Shown: positions 1 through 9,471, counted from the first letter of the stretch. The stretch: DNA of 64,000 nucleotides from Streptomyces sp. MJM8645 (GCF_001625365.1 NZ_LJJF01000001.1:3607001-3671000); one strand, 5' to 3'. Notes: generated by a model not told the origin, from the letters alone. Translations and numbers: made by a program.

Positions 1-426
1 AGCGGTCGGTGTCGCGGTGGTGCCCGCGGTGCCCGCGGCGGCCCCGGCGGCCCCGGCGGCCTCCGCGGCGGTGACGGTCGAGGCGTCCGCCACCACCGCC
101 CCCGCGTCGGCCGCGTTGCCCGGCCCCCGCCCCCGCCCGAGCCCGCCGAGCGCCGTCCCCCCGACGACGGCCGCCGCGACCAGCACCGCCACCGCCCCGC
201 TGGTCAGCAGCCGCCGGCGCCGCAGCCGGCGCCGCCCCCCGGCGACCAGCCGGTCGTACGGGACGGCCCCGATCTCGACGCTTCCGGCCAGCTCGCCCAG
301 GACGCGCGCCGCCGCGGCCTCGGCGCCGGCCGCGCCCCCGGCCCCCGCCCCGGCCGTGTCCTCGCCGCCCGCACCGCCCACGTTGCCCATGGCGCCCTCG
401 CCGCCCACGTTGCCCTCGTTGCTCAT
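1..426 (-). CDS. Membrane protein downstream of a SigE-family sigma factor (C-terminus outside window)
   Basis: Partial gene; the 142 codons visible lack a stop. The N-terminus is Gly/Ala-rich and low in complexity. Residues about 66-73 are an Arg-rich stretch, followed by one hydrophobic segment (about 75-96, LLTSGAVAVLVAAAVVGG), so a cytoplasmic N-terminus and an exported C-terminal part are likely. Its ATG overlaps the TGA of the sigma-factor gene (ATGA), which implies translational coupling. Sigma factors of this class are often paired with a membrane anti-sigma or regulatory protein, but no zinc-binding anti-sigma motif is seen here, so that role is only inference from position. Confidence 0.6.
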   Translation of the reverse strand, partial: MSNEGNVGGEGAMGNVGGAGGEDTAGAGAGGAAGAEAAAARVLGELAGSVEIGAVPYDRLVAGGRRRLRRRRLLTSGAVAVLVAAAVVGGTALGGLGRGRGPGNAADAGAVVADASTVTAAEAAGAAGAAAGTAGTTATPTA

Positions 427-953
427 CTTCCGCCTCCGATGCTCGCCAGCCCGTTGAGTGAGGAGGCCTCCCGCAGCTTGGCCAGGCCTCTGGCCGCCTG
501 GCTCTTCACCGTCCCGACCGAGCAGCCCATCGCCGCGGCGGTCTGGGTCTCGGTGAGGTCCTCCCAGTACCGCAGCACGACGGCCTGCCGCTGCCGGGGC
601 GGCAGTGTGCCGAGGGCCGTGAGCAGCGCCGCCCGTTCGTCCAGCCGCGCGTAGCCGTCGGGGCCCTCAGGTGCGGCCCGGTCGGGGACGGCGGTGACCA
701 GGTCCTCGGCCGCTCGGCGGCGGAACCGCCGGGCGTGCTCGTTGATCAGGATCCGGCGCACGTAGGCGTGCGGGTCGTCGGCCGCCCGGACCCGGCTCCA
801 GGCGACGTACGCCCGCTCCAGGGCCTGCTGGACCAGGTCCTCGGCGGTGTGCCTGTCCCCCGCGAGCAGGTACGCCGTCCTGAGCAGCCGCGTCCACGCG
901 CTGCCGGTGAACGCGCGGAACTCCTCGTCCCTCGCGGTCTTCTGGGCTCCCAT
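423..953 (-). CDS. SigE-family (ECF-type) RNA polymerase sigma factor
   Basis: A 176-residue sigma-70 family protein, the usual size for the group called SigE family in Streptomyces. Region 2 is near residues 20-75 (TAYLLAGDRHTAEDLVQQAL, then AYVRRILINEHARRFRRR) and region 4 is near 115-160 (LPPRQRQAVVLRYWEDLT, then the HTH AAAMGCSVGTVKSQAARGL). It should direct RNA polymerase to a small regulon, often cell-envelope stress. ATG at 953 is chosen because the sequence upstream lacks homology and a GGAGG-like stretch lies just before it. The gene ends inside the start codon of the following membrane protein gene. Confidence 0.9.
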   Translation of the reverse strand: MGAQKTARDEEFRAFTGSAWTRLLRTAYLLAGDRHTAEDLVQQALERAYVAWSRVRAADDPHAYVRRILINEHARRFRRRAAEDLVTAVPDRAAPEGPDGYARLDERAALLTALGTLPPRQRQAVVLRYWEDLTETQTAAAMGCSVGTVKSQAARGLAKLREASSLNGLASIGGGR

Positions 954-1140
954 GAGCACCTCCTCAACCCCCAGAGCCCGAAACCGCCGCGAACCGTTGC
1001 CTGGCCCGGCCCGGAGCCGTCCGGCCCGACGTCGCCGGCACCCGGGCCCGCCGTTCGCGCTCGGCCGCCGGTGGCTGTGACACTGGAGAGGCTCGAAAAC
1101 CGAGGTGCGCGCCGCCGTACCTCCTTGCGAACCTAGAGGG

Positions 1141-4100
1141 ATGCCCGCAGTGAGTTCTCCCGCAGTCCAGTCCGCCCCCGCACCCGCCGAGGGTCCCGGT
1201 ATCGGTGAGCTGGCCGCCCGCCTGCCCGAGCTGACCCTGCGCGACCAGGTGCGGATCGGGCGCCGACTGGAGGGGGCCCGTCGGGTCCGCAAGCCCGAGG
1301 CCCGGCAGAAGGTCGCCGCCCAGATCGCCGCCGACATCGACCGCGCCGAGCTGCTGGTCGAGCAGCGCCGCGGTGCCGTCCCACCGATCAGCTATCCCGC
1401 CGAGCTGCCGGTCAGCCAGAAGAAGGACGAGATCCTGGCGGCCATCCGGGACCACCAGGTGGTGATCGTCGCGGGTGAGACCGGCTCCGGCAAGACCACC
1501 CAGATCCCGAAGATCTGTCTGGAGCTGGGCCGCGGCGTGCGCGGTCTGGTCGGCCACACCCAGCCGCGCCGGATCGCCGCCCGTACGGTCGCCGAGCGGG
1601 TCGCGGAGGAGCTGCGCACCCCGCTGGGCGAGGCGGTCGGCTGGAAGGTCCGGTTCACCGACCAGGTCGGCCAGGACACCCTGGTCAAGCTGATGACGGA
1701 CGGCATCCTGCTCGCGGAGATCCAGACCGACCGCGAACTGCTCCAGTACGACACCCTGATCATCGACGAGGCGCACGAGCGCAGCCTCAACATCGACTTC
1801 ATCCTCGGCTACGTCAAGCAGCTGCTCCCGCGCCGACCGGACCTCAAGGTCGTGATCACCTCCGCGACCATCGACCCGCAGCGCTTCGCCCGGCACTTCA
1901 ACGACGCCCCGATCGTCGAGGTCTCCGGCCGCACCTACCCGGTGGAGGTCCGGTACCGCCCGCTCGTCGACGACCTGGACGAGGACGACGACGCGACGGA
2001 CGCCGACCGCGACCGGGACCAGATCCAGGCGATCTGCGAAGCGGCCCAGGAGCTCCAGGCCGAGGGCCCGGGCGACATCCTGGTCTTCCTCTCCGGCGAG
2101 CGCGAGATCCGCGACACCGCCGACGCCCTGGACAAGCTGAAACTCAAGTCCACCGAGGTCCTGCCGCTGTACGCCCGGCTGAGCTCGGCCGAGCAGCACC
2201 GGGTGTTCCAGCGCTCCGGCAGCCGCCGGATCGTCCTCGCCACCAACGTCGCCGAGACCAGCCTCACCGTCCCCGGCATCAAGTACGTGATCGACCCGGG
2301 CACCGCCCGGATCTCCCGCTACAGCCACCGCACCAAGGTGCAGCGGCTGCCGATCGAGGCGGTCAGCCAGGCCAGCGCCAACCAGCGCAAGGGCCGCTGC
2401 GGCCGCACCTCCGACGGCATCTGCATCCGGCTGTACTCGGAGGAGGACTTCCTCTCCCGCCCCGAGTTCACCGACGCCGAGATCCTGCGCACCAACCTGG
2501 CCTCGGTGATCCTGCAGATGACGGCGGCGGGCCTCGGCGACATCGCCGCCTTCCCGTTCCTGGACCCGCCGGACTCCCGCAACATCAAGGACGGCGTGCA
2601 CCTGCTGCACGAGCTGGGCGCGCTGGACCCGGACGAGAAGGACCCGCGCAAGCGCCTCACCGCGCTCGGCCGCCAACTGGCCCAGCTCCCGGTGGACCCG
2701 CGGATGGCCCGGATGGTGCTGGAGGCCGACAAGAACGGCTGCGTGCGCGACGTGATGGTGATCGCCGCCGCGCTGTCCATCCAGGACCCGCGCGAGCGCC
2801 CCGCCGAGAAGCGCCAGGCCGCCGACGAGCGGCACCGCCGGTTCAACTCGGAGACCTCCGACTTCCTGTCCTACCTGGCGATGTGGCGCTACGTCCGGGA
2901 GCAGCAGCGCGAGCTGTCCTCCTCGGCCTTCCGCCGGATGTGCAAGGCGGAGTTCCTCAACTACCTGCGGATACGGGAGTGGCAGGACATCTACACCCAG
3001 CTGCGCACGGTCGCCAAGCAGTTGGGCGTCACCATCGAGGAGCCGCACGAGGACGCCGAGCCGGACGCCGACCGGATCCACCAGTCGCTGCTGGCCGGCC
3101 TGCTCTCCCACATCGGCCTGTTCGACGTGGAGAAGCGCGAGTACGGCGGCGCGCGCGGCGCCCGGTTCGCGGTGTTCCCGGGCTCGGGCCTGTTCAAGAA
3201 GCCGCCGCGCTGGGTGATGTCGGCCGAGCTGGTGGAGACGTCCCGGCTGTGGGCGCGGATCAACGCCAAGATCGAGCCGGAGTGGGTGGAGCCGCTGGCC
3301 GGCCACCTGATCAAGCGGACGTACAGCGAGCCGCACTGGGAGAAGAAGGCCGGAGCCGTCCTGGCGTACGAGCGGGTGACGCTCTACGGGATGCCGGTCG
3401 TCGCCCAGCGCAAGGTCAACTACGGGCGGATCGACCCGGAGCTGTGCCGCGAGCTGTTCATCCGCAACGCGCTGGTCGAGGGCGACTGGGAGACCCACCA
3501 CCGGTTCTTCGCCGAGAACCGCAAGCTGCTCGGCGAGGTCGAGGAGCTGGAGAACCGGGCCCGGCGCCGGGACATCCTGGTCGACGACCAGACCCTGTTC
3601 GAGTTCTACGACGCCCGGCTGCCGGAGGACGTGGTCTCCACCCGGCACTTCGACTCCTGGTGGAAGACGGCCCGGCACGAGCAGCCGGACCTGCTCAACT
3701 TCGAGAAGTCGATGCTGATCAACGACTCCGCGGACGGCGTCACGGAGGCCGACTACCCGGACCACTGGCAGCAGGGCAAGCTGCGCTTCCAGCTGACCTA
3801 CCAGTTCGAACCGGGCAGCGACGCGGACGGCGTGACCGTCCACATCCCGCTGCCGGTGCTCAACCAGGTCACCGCGGAGGGCTTCGACTGGCAGATCCCG
3901 GGCCTGCGGACGGAGCTGGTCACCGCGTACATCAAGTCGCTGCCGAAGGCGATCCGGCGCAACTTCGTGCCGGCGCCGGACTTCGCGAAGGCGGCGCTGC
4001 GCGCGGTGAAGGACCGCCAGGAGCCGTTGCTGCCGTCCCTGGAGCACGCCCTCAAGCGCCTGACGGCCATCACCGTGCCGCCGGAGGCCTGGGACGACGA

Positions 4101-5127
4101 GCGGGTGCCGGACCACCTCAAGGTGACCTTCCGGGTGGTGGACGGCCGCCGCAAGCTCGCCGAGTCCAAGGACCTGGAGGAGCTGCGGCTGCGGCTCAAG
4201 CCGAAGCTCAAGGAGACGCTGTCCTCGGCGGCCTCCGGCCAGGGCATCGAGCAGGGCGGGCTGACCGCCTGGCCGGGCGGCCTGCCCGTGCTCCAGCGCA
4301 CCTTCGAACAGCGCTCGCGCGGCCATTCGCTGCGCGCCTACCCGGCCCTGGTGGACGAGGGGGAGTCGGTCGGCGTGAAGCTGTTCGACACCCCGCAGGC
4401 GCAGACGCAGTCGATGTGGGCGGGCACCCGCCGGCTACTGATGCTGACCACCACCTCCCCGGCCAAGTCGATCCAGGGCCGGCTGGGCAACCAGGCGAAG
4501 CTGGCGCTCTCGCACAACCCGCACGGCTCGGTGAACGCCCTCTTCGAGGACGTGGTGGCCTGTGCGACGGACCGGCTGATGACCCTGGCCGGCGGACCGG
4601 CCTGGGACGAGGCGGCCTTCGGCACGCTGCACGACAAGGTGCGGGCGGACCTGTACGACCTGTCCGCGGACACCACGCTGAAGACGGCCACCGCGCTGAT
4701 CGCCTTCCACAAGGCCTCGACCCGGCTGAAGTCGGTGAGCAGCCCGGTGCTGCTGAACGCGGTGAACGACATCCGGCTGCACCTGGCCTCCCTGGTGCAC
4801 CCGGGCTTCGTCACGGACACCGGCTGGCAGCGGCTGCCGGACCTCAAGCGCTACCTGCTGGCGGTGGACCGCCGGCTGGAGGCGCTGCCCAACCACCCGC
4901 AGCGGGACGCCCAGCAGCTGCTGAAGGTCCAGCAGGTGCAGCGGGAGTACGGGGAGCTGCTGGCGGCGGTGCCGGCAGGCCGGCAGCCGTCCGCGGAGGT
5001 GCTGGCGATCCGCTGGATGATCGAGGAGTTGCGGGTCAGCTTCTTCGCCCAGTCGCTGGGCACACCGAGCCCGGTGTCGGAGAAGCGGATCACCAAGGCG
5101 ATGGAGGCTGCCAGGGCCACGCTCTGA
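1141..5127 (+). CDS. hrpA: ATP-dependent RNA helicase HrpA
   Basis: A DEAH-box helicase of about 1328 residues, the full family length. Walker A GETGSGKTT is near residue 111 and the DEAH box (IIDEAHERSLNID) near 208. The helicase C domain with ATNVAETSLTVPGIKYVID follows, then an HA2/winged-helix region, an OB-fold and a long C-terminal DUF3418 region. In Proteobacteria HrpA rescues stalled ribosomes by acting on mRNA; that role is carried over by homology. Start choice: GAGGG abuts the ATG at 1141 with no spacer, whereas GTG at 1150 has the ideal spacing, so the true start may be 1150. Gene order hrpA - tRNA-Asp - bldC is conserved in streptomycetes. Confidence 0.93.
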   Translation: MPAVSSPAVQSAPAPAEGPGIGELAARLPELTLRDQVRIGRRLEGARRVRKPEARQKVAAQIAADIDRAELLVEQRRGAVPPISYPAELPVSQKKDEILAAIRDHQVVIVAGETGSGKTTQIPKICLELGRGVRGLVGHTQPRRIAARTVAERVAEELRTPLGEAVGWKVRFTDQVGQDTLVKLMTDGILLAEIQTDRELLQYDTLIIDEAHERSLNIDFILGYVKQLLPRRPDLKVVITSATIDPQRFARHFNDAPIVEVSGRTYPVEVRYRPLVDDLDEDDDATDADRDRDQIQAICEAAQELQAEGPGDILVFLSGEREIRDTADALDKLKLKSTEVLPLYARLSSAEQHRVFQRSGSRRIVLATNVAETSLTVPGIKYVIDPGTARISRYSHRTKVQRLPIEAVSQASANQRKGRCGRTSDGICIRLYSEEDFLSRPEFTDAEILRTNLASVILQMTAAGLGDIAAFPFLDPPDSRNIKDGVHLLHELGALDPDEKDPRKRLTALGRQLAQLPVDPRMARMVLEADKNGCVRDVMVIAAALSIQDPRERPAEKRQAADERHRRFNSETSDFLSYLAMWRYVREQQRELSSSAFRRMCKAEFLNYLRIREWQDIYTQLRTVAKQLGVTIEEPHEDAEPDADRIHQSLLAGLLSHIGLFDVEKREYGGARGARFAVFPGSGLFKKPPRWVMSAELVETSRLWARINAKIEPEWVEPLAGHLIKRTYSEPHWEKKAGAVLAYERVTLYGMPVVAQRKVNYGRIDPELCRELFIRNALVEGDWETHHRFFAENRKLLGEVEELENRARRRDILVDDQTLFEFYDARLPEDVVSTRHFDSWWKTARHEQPDLLNFEKSMLINDSADGVTEADYPDHWQQGKLRFQLTYQFEPGSDADGVTVHIPLPVLNQVTAEGFDWQIPGLRTELVTAYIKSLPKAIRRNFVPAPDFAKAALRAVKDRQEPLLPSLEHALKRLTAITVPPEAWDDERVPDHLKVTFRVVDGRRKLAESKDLEELRLRLKPKLKETLSSAASGQGIEQGGLTAWPGGLPVLQRTFEQRSRGHSLRAYPALVDEGESVGVKLFDTPQAQTQSMWAGTRRLLMLTTTSPAKSIQGRLGNQAKLALSHNPHGSVNALFEDVVACATDRLMTLAGGPAWDEAAFGTLHDKVRADLYDLSADTTLKTATALIAFHKASTRLKSVSSPVLLNAVNDIRLHLASLVHPGFVTDTGWQRLPDLKRYLLAVDRRLEALPNHPQRDAQQLLKVQQVQREYGELLAAVPAGRQPSAEVLAIRWMIEELRVSFFAQSLGTPSPVSEKRITKAMEAARATL

Positions 5128-5165
5128 GCTGGGCGGCGGCCTCCTCGGGGGCCCTCAGGTGCCAG

Positions 5166-5196
5166 TTCGACCTGGGGGCCCACCATGGGCTACAGT
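5166..5196 (+). promoter_or_regulatory. Possible promoter of tRNA-Asp
   Basis: TTCGAC (5166-5171) and TACAGT (5191-5196) are separated by 19 bp and lie about 50 bp before the tRNA. The hexamers fit the streptomycete housekeeping consensus loosely; the spacer is long. Confidence 0.3.
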
Positions 5197-5245
5197 CTGT
5201 CTTGTTCGCAGCGCGGCAAGCGAGTGAACGAGATCAGAAAACTCT

Positions 5246-5319
5246 GGTCCCGTGGAGCAGTTGGTTAGCTCGCCACCCTGTCAAGGTGGAGGTCGCGGGT
5301 TCAAGTCCCGTCGGGATCG
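5246..5319 (+). tRNA. tRNA-Asp (anticodon GTC)
   Basis: A 74-nt cloverleaf. The acceptor stem GGTCCCG pairs with CGGGATC, the anticodon loop CTGTCAA carries GTC (5280-5282), and the T arm is GCGGG-TTCAAGT-CCCGT. CCA is not encoded. It lies between hrpA and bldC and is followed directly by a strong terminator. Confidence 0.96.
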
Positions 5320-5327
5320 CCGCAGTG

Positions 5328-5363
5328 CGAGAGGCCCGGAACCGTCAGGTTCCGGGCCTCTCG
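5328..5363 (+). terminator. Rho-independent terminator after tRNA-Asp
   Basis: A perfect 16-bp stem (GAGGCCCGGAACC and its complement, extended by CGA/TCG) with a GTCA loop, followed by CTTTT. Confidence 0.9.
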
Positions 5364-5611
5364 CTTTTGGCGTCCGGTGTTTATCCCGGACCAGGTCCAG
5401 ACCACAAGTGACAGACGGTGTGACGGTCGTCACTTATCTTTTCCCGAGAGCACCCCCGCACCACCCTCACCAAGACCTCACTAATTTAATATGTAAAATT
5501 GTACAGCCATTAACTGTAAATCCCCCCCGCATCATGCGCATCAAATCGTTATCCGGAGTTCAGCATTCCGTACGTTGTGCCGAGTACCCGGGCACGGCGG
5601 GCGGGCATGGC
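5364..5611. other. Gene-free, AT-rich spacer after tRNA-Asp
   Basis: I find no convincing gene. About 5478-5520 is strikingly AT-rich for this genome (runs such as CTAATTTAATATGTAAAATTG). It is either a promoter or regulatory stretch or a relic of an element that used the tRNA gene. I saw no second copy of the tRNA 3' end in the window. Confidence 0.4.
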
Positions 5612-5659
5612 AAAGGGGCCGCTTACCGGACCCGGCGGAGTCCGGTAAGCGGCCCCTTT
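5612..5659. terminator. Strong hairpin terminator after bldC (works on both strands)
   Basis: A perfect 19-bp stem (AAAGGGGCCGCTTACCGGA) with a 10-nt loop. A- and T-rich flanks on both sides allow termination in either direction. It lies just beyond the bldC stop codon. Confidence 0.9.
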
Positions 5660-5676
5660 AAAGAGCCTTTGGCCTA

Positions 5677-5883
5677 TCAGGCCTCAGTGCGCTGAGCGGG
5701 AATCCCGGCCAGCAGAGCGCGCACCTCCGCCTCGCGGTAACGGCGGTGACCGCCGAGCGTGCGAATGGACGTCAGCTTGCCCGCCTTGGCCCAACGAGTG
5801 ACCGTCTTCGGGTCCACGCGGAACATGGTGGCGACCTCTGCCGGCGTCAGCAGGGGCTCAGCATCAGGGGTACGAGCGGTCAT
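5677..5883 (-). CDS. bldC: Developmental regulator BldC (MerR-like DNA-binding protein)
   Basis: A 68-residue protein made of one MerR-type winged helix (LLTPAEVATMFRVDPKTV, then RWAKAGKLTSIRTLGGHRRY) without the coiled coil and effector domain of classical MerR proteins. This is the size and sequence of BldC, which binds direct repeats cooperatively and holds streptomycetes in vegetative growth. ATG at 5883 has GAGGAGG upstream. A short inverted repeat GAACC-AGGGC-GGTTC (5906-5920) lies in the leader. The 5'-flanking region is unusually long. Confidence 0.97.
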   Translation of the reverse strand: MTARTPDAEPLLTPAEVATMFRVDPKTVTRWAKAGKLTSIRTLGGHRRYREAEVRALLAGIPAQRTEA

Positions 5884-6368
5884 GAGCGGCCTCCTCGGGA
5901 GAACCGAACCAGGGCGGTTCTATCCTTCAAATTCTGCACCTTGGCCCGCGATGCCCGAAATGGCATAGACGGGCCGAGTCGGTTATAGGACGAACGGCTT
6001 GTCCTGGTGTCTACAACTACACCATCCGTCCAGCCCTATCGACCAAACCGCCAAAATTGACCCCTCACGGGTTCAAGAGCGACGGATGGCGATGGACCAC
6101 CCCATAACGGGCAGTCACGCGGCCGTGACGCCTGGTTACGAGGGGACCAGACCCCCTGTTTCCCCGCAAAGCACGCATCGACTCCAGAACCACCCAAAAG
6201 TGGGCATGCCCGCGTGAAGTTGGGCTGGTTGTCCCATTTTTGCACATAGGGGTAAGTTCGCGTCAACGGTGAGTAGTGTCACGTTCGACAGCTATTGACC
6301 CGAACCGGGACCTTGGTCATCCAGCTCGGGCCATAGGACTCTTACAGTCATACACGGCTGGTCGGACG
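5884..6368. other. Long gene-free region upstream of bldC
   Basis: About 485 bp without a credible gene, lying 5' of bldC and 3' of the next minus-strand gene. It should hold the bldC promoter and operator sites. A GTGA-N6-TCAC dyad is at 6269-6282. Short AT-rich patches (6226-6245) stand out. Confidence 0.5.
6269..6282. promoter_or_regulatory. GTGA-N6-TCAC dyad, possible BldD-type site
   Basis: GTGAGTAGTGTCAC resembles the BldD recognition pattern (inverted GTGA/TCAC), and bldC is a reported BldD target in Streptomyces as I recall. It is almost 390 bp from the bldC start, so the link is tentative. Confidence 0.3.
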
Positions 6369-7265
6369 TCAGTTCGCGTACCGCAGCGCCAGCACCCTGC
6401 GCCAGCGCGCCGTCAGTTCCCCGTACGCGTGCAGCGCCTGTGCGGTGTCCCCCGCCCGCAGCGCGCGCAGCCCCTCCTCCAGCTCCCCCGCCGAACGATC
6501 CGCCAACAGCCGCTCCGGCCCCAGCACATGCACCAGCCCCCCGTAGTCCAGCTCCACCAGCGAGCGCGGATGGAATTCCTCCAGCCACCGCCCGATCTGC
6601 TCCGCCCCCCGGACCAGTTCCCCGTCCGGCACCTCTTCACGCAGCGCCCGGAAGGCCCGGGCCACCCGGCGGCGCGCCTGCGCCATCGGCGCCAGGTAGA
6701 ACAGCGCCGCCGCCCGCCCCGGTTTGCCCGGCTCCTGCGCCGGCACGAAACAGCGGTCCTCGTCCCCGAACGGCAGGAACCAGCGCACCGGCACCTCCCA
6801 CCGGCTGGTCAGGATCCACGGCCGGGCGTCCGGATGGCCGGCCCGCCAGCGCTCCCGGTCCGCCTCCGCCGCCGCCCGGGCCACCGGCGGCACCGCGGTG
6901 TCCAGCAGCGCCACCGGCGCGGCCGCCCGCAGCTCCTCCAACGCCTGCCAGCTGCGCAGCCTGGTCGCCCACGGGCAGACGTACAGCACGCCGTCCACCA
7001 CCCGCAGGTAGGCCCGCCCGCTCTCCCGCTCGGGCAGCGCCCGGGGCGTCCGGGCGGCCAGCTCCGCCAGCGCCTCCCGCTGCTCCTCCAGGACGGCCGC
7101 GGCCACCGGCTGCGCCGCCTCGACGGCGTCCGGGCCGTGCTCCGCCGCGTAGGCCTGCCAGCGCACCCGCTCGGACTCCGGGTAGGCGGCCAGCGGCTCG
7201 TAGACCCGCAGGTGGGCGGCGTAGGGCGGCAGTACCGAGGTGCGCACGACGGTCACGTCCTGCAT
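6369..7265 (-). CDS. Conserved hypothetical protein next to bldC
   Basis: 298 residues, starting [20 protein letters not shown] at an ATG (7265). I do not recognise a catalytic motif. The protein is soluble, rich in Arg/Ala/Glu and in aromatic-acidic patches ([18 protein letters not shown]). It lies between bldC and vdh, an arrangement shared with other streptomycetes, so it is probably a real core gene of unknown function. It is divergent from vdh with about 200 bp between them. Confidence 0.75.
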   Translation of the reverse strand: MQDVTVVRTSVLPPYAAHLRVYEPLAAYPESERVRWQAYAAEHGPDAVEAAQPVAAAVLEEQREALAELAARTPRALPERESGRAYLRVVDGVLYVCPWATRLRSWQALEELRAAAPVALLDTAVPPVARAAAEADRERWRAGHPDARPWILTSRWEVPVRWFLPFGDEDRCFVPAQEPGKPGRAAALFYLAPMAQARRRVARAFRALREEVPDGELVRGAEQIGRWLEEFHPRSLVELDYGGLVHVLGPERLLADRSAGELEEGLRALRAGDTAQALHAYGELTARWRRVLALRYAN

Positions 7266-7465
7266 GGTCGCACGCGCCGACCGGCCCCGGGAGGGCGCGC
7301 CCGCGAACCGTTCGCGCCCGCACCGCGCACCCCCCCTGCGTCTCACTCCTCGGACCACCGGGACAAGCTCGGACAAGAGGGCGGATCGGCGACGCTCCCG
7401 CGACTACGCTTCGCCCTAGGCGCCCGCACCACAGCAGGCGGGCCTTCGATACTGGAGTCACCACA

Positions 7466-8623
7466 GTGACCGACGTACAGACATCCGCCACGCACCCCGC
7501 ACCCGGAGTGCTCAGCAGGATCTTCCGCACCGAGCAGGACGGCGCCCCCGGCGACGGCCACGAGCAGGTCGTCCTCTGCCACGACCGCAGCTCCGGGCTC
7601 AAGGCGATCATCGCCATCCACTCCACCGCGCTGGGCCCGGCCCTCGGCGGCACCCGCTTCTTCCCGTACGCCTCCGAGGAGGCGGCCCTGGAGGACGCGC
7701 TCAACCTGTCCCGCGGCATGTCCTACAAGAACGCGCTGGCCGGGCTCGACCTCGGCGGCGGCAAGGCCGTCATCATCGGCGACCCCAACAAGGACAAGAA
7801 CGAGGCGATGCTCCGTGCCTACGGCCGCTTCGTGGAGTCCCTGCGCGGCCGCTACATCACCGCCTGCGACGTGGGCACCTACGTGCAGGACATGGACGTC
7901 ATCGCGCGCGAGACGCAGTTCGTGACGGGCCGCTCGCCCGAGCACGGCGGCGCCGGCGACTCGTCCATCCTGACCGCCTTCGGCGTCTTCCAGGGCATGC
8001 GCGCCACCGCCCAGGCCCGTTGGGGCCAGCCGACCCTGCGCGGCAAGCGGGTCGGCGTCGCGGGCGTCGGCAAGGTCGGCCACTACCTGGTCGGCCACCT
8101 CGTCGCGGACGGCGCCACCGTCGTCATCACCGACGTCTCCGAGACCGCCGTGAACCGCGTCCGCGCGGCCCACCCGGAGGTGGAGGTCGTCGCCGACACC
8201 GCCGCCCTGCTGCAGGCCCGGCTGGACGTCTACGCCCCCTGCGCCCTGGGCGGCGCGCTGACCGACGACACGGTGGCCGCGCTCGGCGAGTCCGGCACCA
8301 CGATCGTCTGCGGCGCGGCCAACAACCAGCTGGCCCACCCGGGCGTCGAGAAGGACCTCGCGGACCGCGGCATCCTCTACGCGCCGGACTACCTGGTGAA
8401 CTCCGGCGGCGTGATCCAGGTCGCCGACGAGATCGAGGGCTTCAACTTCGACCGGGCCAAGAACAAGGCCACCAGGATCTTCGACACCACCCTGGAGATC
8501 TTCACCCGGGCCGCCTCCGACGGCGTCCCGCCGGCGGTCGCCGCCGACCGCCTGGCCGAGAAGCGGATGCGCGAGATCAGCGCGCTGCGCACGGTCCTGC
8601 TGCCGGGCGCCCGCCGGGCCTGA
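7466..8623 (+). CDS. vdh: Valine (branched-chain amino acid) dehydrogenase
   Basis: A 385-residue member of the Glu/Leu/Phe/Val dehydrogenase family. It catalyses NAD+-dependent oxidative deamination of valine and other branched-chain amino acids to 2-oxo acids, which feed branched fatty acids and polyketide precursors. The dimerisation/substrate domain includes [14 protein letters not shown] and the catalytic Lys region [17 protein letters not shown]; the Rossmann domain has [13 protein letters not shown]; the C-terminal motif is [19 protein letters not shown] at 7466 has GGAG 8 nt upstream. Leucine dehydrogenase activity cannot be excluded; location near bldC favours vdh. Confidence 0.93.
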   Translation: MTDVQTSATHPAPGVLSRIFRTEQDGAPGDGHEQVVLCHDRSSGLKAIIAIHSTALGPALGGTRFFPYASEEAALEDALNLSRGMSYKNALAGLDLGGGKAVIIGDPNKDKNEAMLRAYGRFVESLRGRYITACDVGTYVQDMDVIARETQFVTGRSPEHGGAGDSSILTAFGVFQGMRATAQARWGQPTLRGKRVGVAGVGKVGHYLVGHLVADGATVVITDVSETAVNRVRAAHPEVEVVADTAALLQARLDVYAPCALGGALTDDTVAALGESGTTIVCGAANNQLAHPGVEKDLADRGILYAPDYLVNSGGVIQVADEIEGFNFDRAKNKATRIFDTTLEIFTRAASDGVPPAVAADRLAEKRMREISALRTVLLPGARRA

Positions 8624-9039
8624 TCCGGCGCCCCCGGAACCTCGGACGCGCGGGGGGCGGCCGCACCCCCGTGACCCGCCCCCGGGCGGGAGGGGCCCAG
8701 CCGTCCCCCGCGCATCACGATGTGGAACCGGATTCTCACTTCTGCGCCCGATCGGGTGATCCAAGGTCCCCCTTGGGGGGATAATCGGTCCTGGAACGAC
8801 GGACCTGAGACACCTCCGGACAGCGCGCAAACCGCCGCAAAACCTCCCCTGACCTGGGAAGACCTGGTCTCGGGTGCGGTCGGTGCGCGCCACGTCACAC
8901 CGACGACGTACCGTCCAGCGGCGGAAACAGGTACCGTTAATGCTCCAAGGGACGGTCCTCCCATTCGGGCAGGCCGCTCCTGATCATGAACACGTGTCAG
9001 ACTCGGGGCCGTGAGCCCCATCGTTGAGGGGGTCGACCC
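8624..9039. other. Gene-free region between vdh and DUF3073
   Basis: About 416 bp without a supported gene. A GC-rich hairpin CCCGCCC-CC-GGGCGGG (8675-8690) may end vdh transcripts. A GGGGGGATAATC tract lies near 8776 and an ACACGTGT palindrome near 8991, both possible promoter or operator elements for the downstream gene. Confidence 0.45.
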
Positions 9040-9297
9040 ATGGGGCGCGGCCGGGCCAAGGCCAAGCAGACGAAGGTCGCCCGCGAGCTGAAGTACAACA
9101 GCGGCGGGTTTGACGCTAACCGTCTGTCCAACGAGCTGGGCGCATCGCCGTCCACCGCTCCGATCGACCCGGAGCCGATCGAGGAGGAGGAGGACGACGA
9201 CCCGTATGCCGAGTACGCCGCCCGCTATGCCGACCTCGACGACGAGGACGACACCGAGCCGGGCACCGGGCCGTCGCAGGCCTCTCGCCGCTCGTAG
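9040..9297 (+). CDS. DUF3073 family protein
   Basis: 85 residues: a basic N-terminus (MGRGRAKAKQTKVARELKYN) followed by a very acidic tail (EEEEDDDPYAEY, DLDDEDDTE). This is the typical DUF3073 shape, a small actinobacterial family of unknown function found next to purM. The charge split suggests a nucleic-acid or ribosome partner, which is inference. ATG at 9040 is preceded by GAGGGGG. Confidence 0.9.
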   Translation: MGRGRAKAKQTKVARELKYNSGGFDANRLSNELGASPSTAPIDPEPIEEEEDDDPYAEYAARYADLDDEDDTEPGTGPSQASRRS

Positions 9298-9311
9298 CCA
9301 GTAGTTTCGCC

Positions 9312-9344
9312 GACCGGCCCAGCGCCCAGCGCGCCAGGCCGGTC
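9312..9344 (+). terminator. Hairpin after DUF3073
   Basis: GACCGGCC (9312-9319) pairs with GGCCGGTC (9337-9344), followed by TTCGGCGTTT. A modest stem with a long loop. Confidence 0.5.
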
Positions 9345-9356
9345 TTCGGCGTTTCC

Positions 9357-9392
9357 GCGTACCGGATGGCGTACCGGGTGGCGTACCGGGTG
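9357..9392. repeat. Three tandem 12-bp repeats between converging genes
   Basis: The unit GCGTACCGG(A/G)TG occurs three times head to tail between the DUF3073 and purM terminators. The period of 12 bp would keep a reading frame, but no gene covers it. Confidence 0.85.
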
Positions 9393-9419
9393 GGTCGCCG
9401 CCCCCCGGGTGGCAGGACG

Positions 9420-9457
9420 CGGAAGGGCCCCTCCGGTGCGCCGGAGGGGCCCTTCCG
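9420..9457. terminator. Strong terminator after purM
   Basis: A perfect 16-17-bp stem (GGAAGGGCCCCTCCGG) with a TGCG loop just downstream of the purM stop codon on the minus strand. No U-tract follows, as is common in this high-GC group. Confidence 0.85.
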
Positions 9458-9471
9458 TCGTCCCGCCGGGC

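Noticed and set aside
964..4326. A 1120-codon open frame on the strand opposite hrpA, and an 842-codon one in another frame (2883-5411)
   Set aside because: Both are by-products of extreme GC bias over a real gene: low-complexity composition, no domains, no RBS.
6440..7465. In-frame N-terminal extension of valine dehydrogenase
   Set aside because: The extension is Pro/Ala/Arg-rich and antisense to a real gene; the family begins at the GTG at 7466, which has an RBS.
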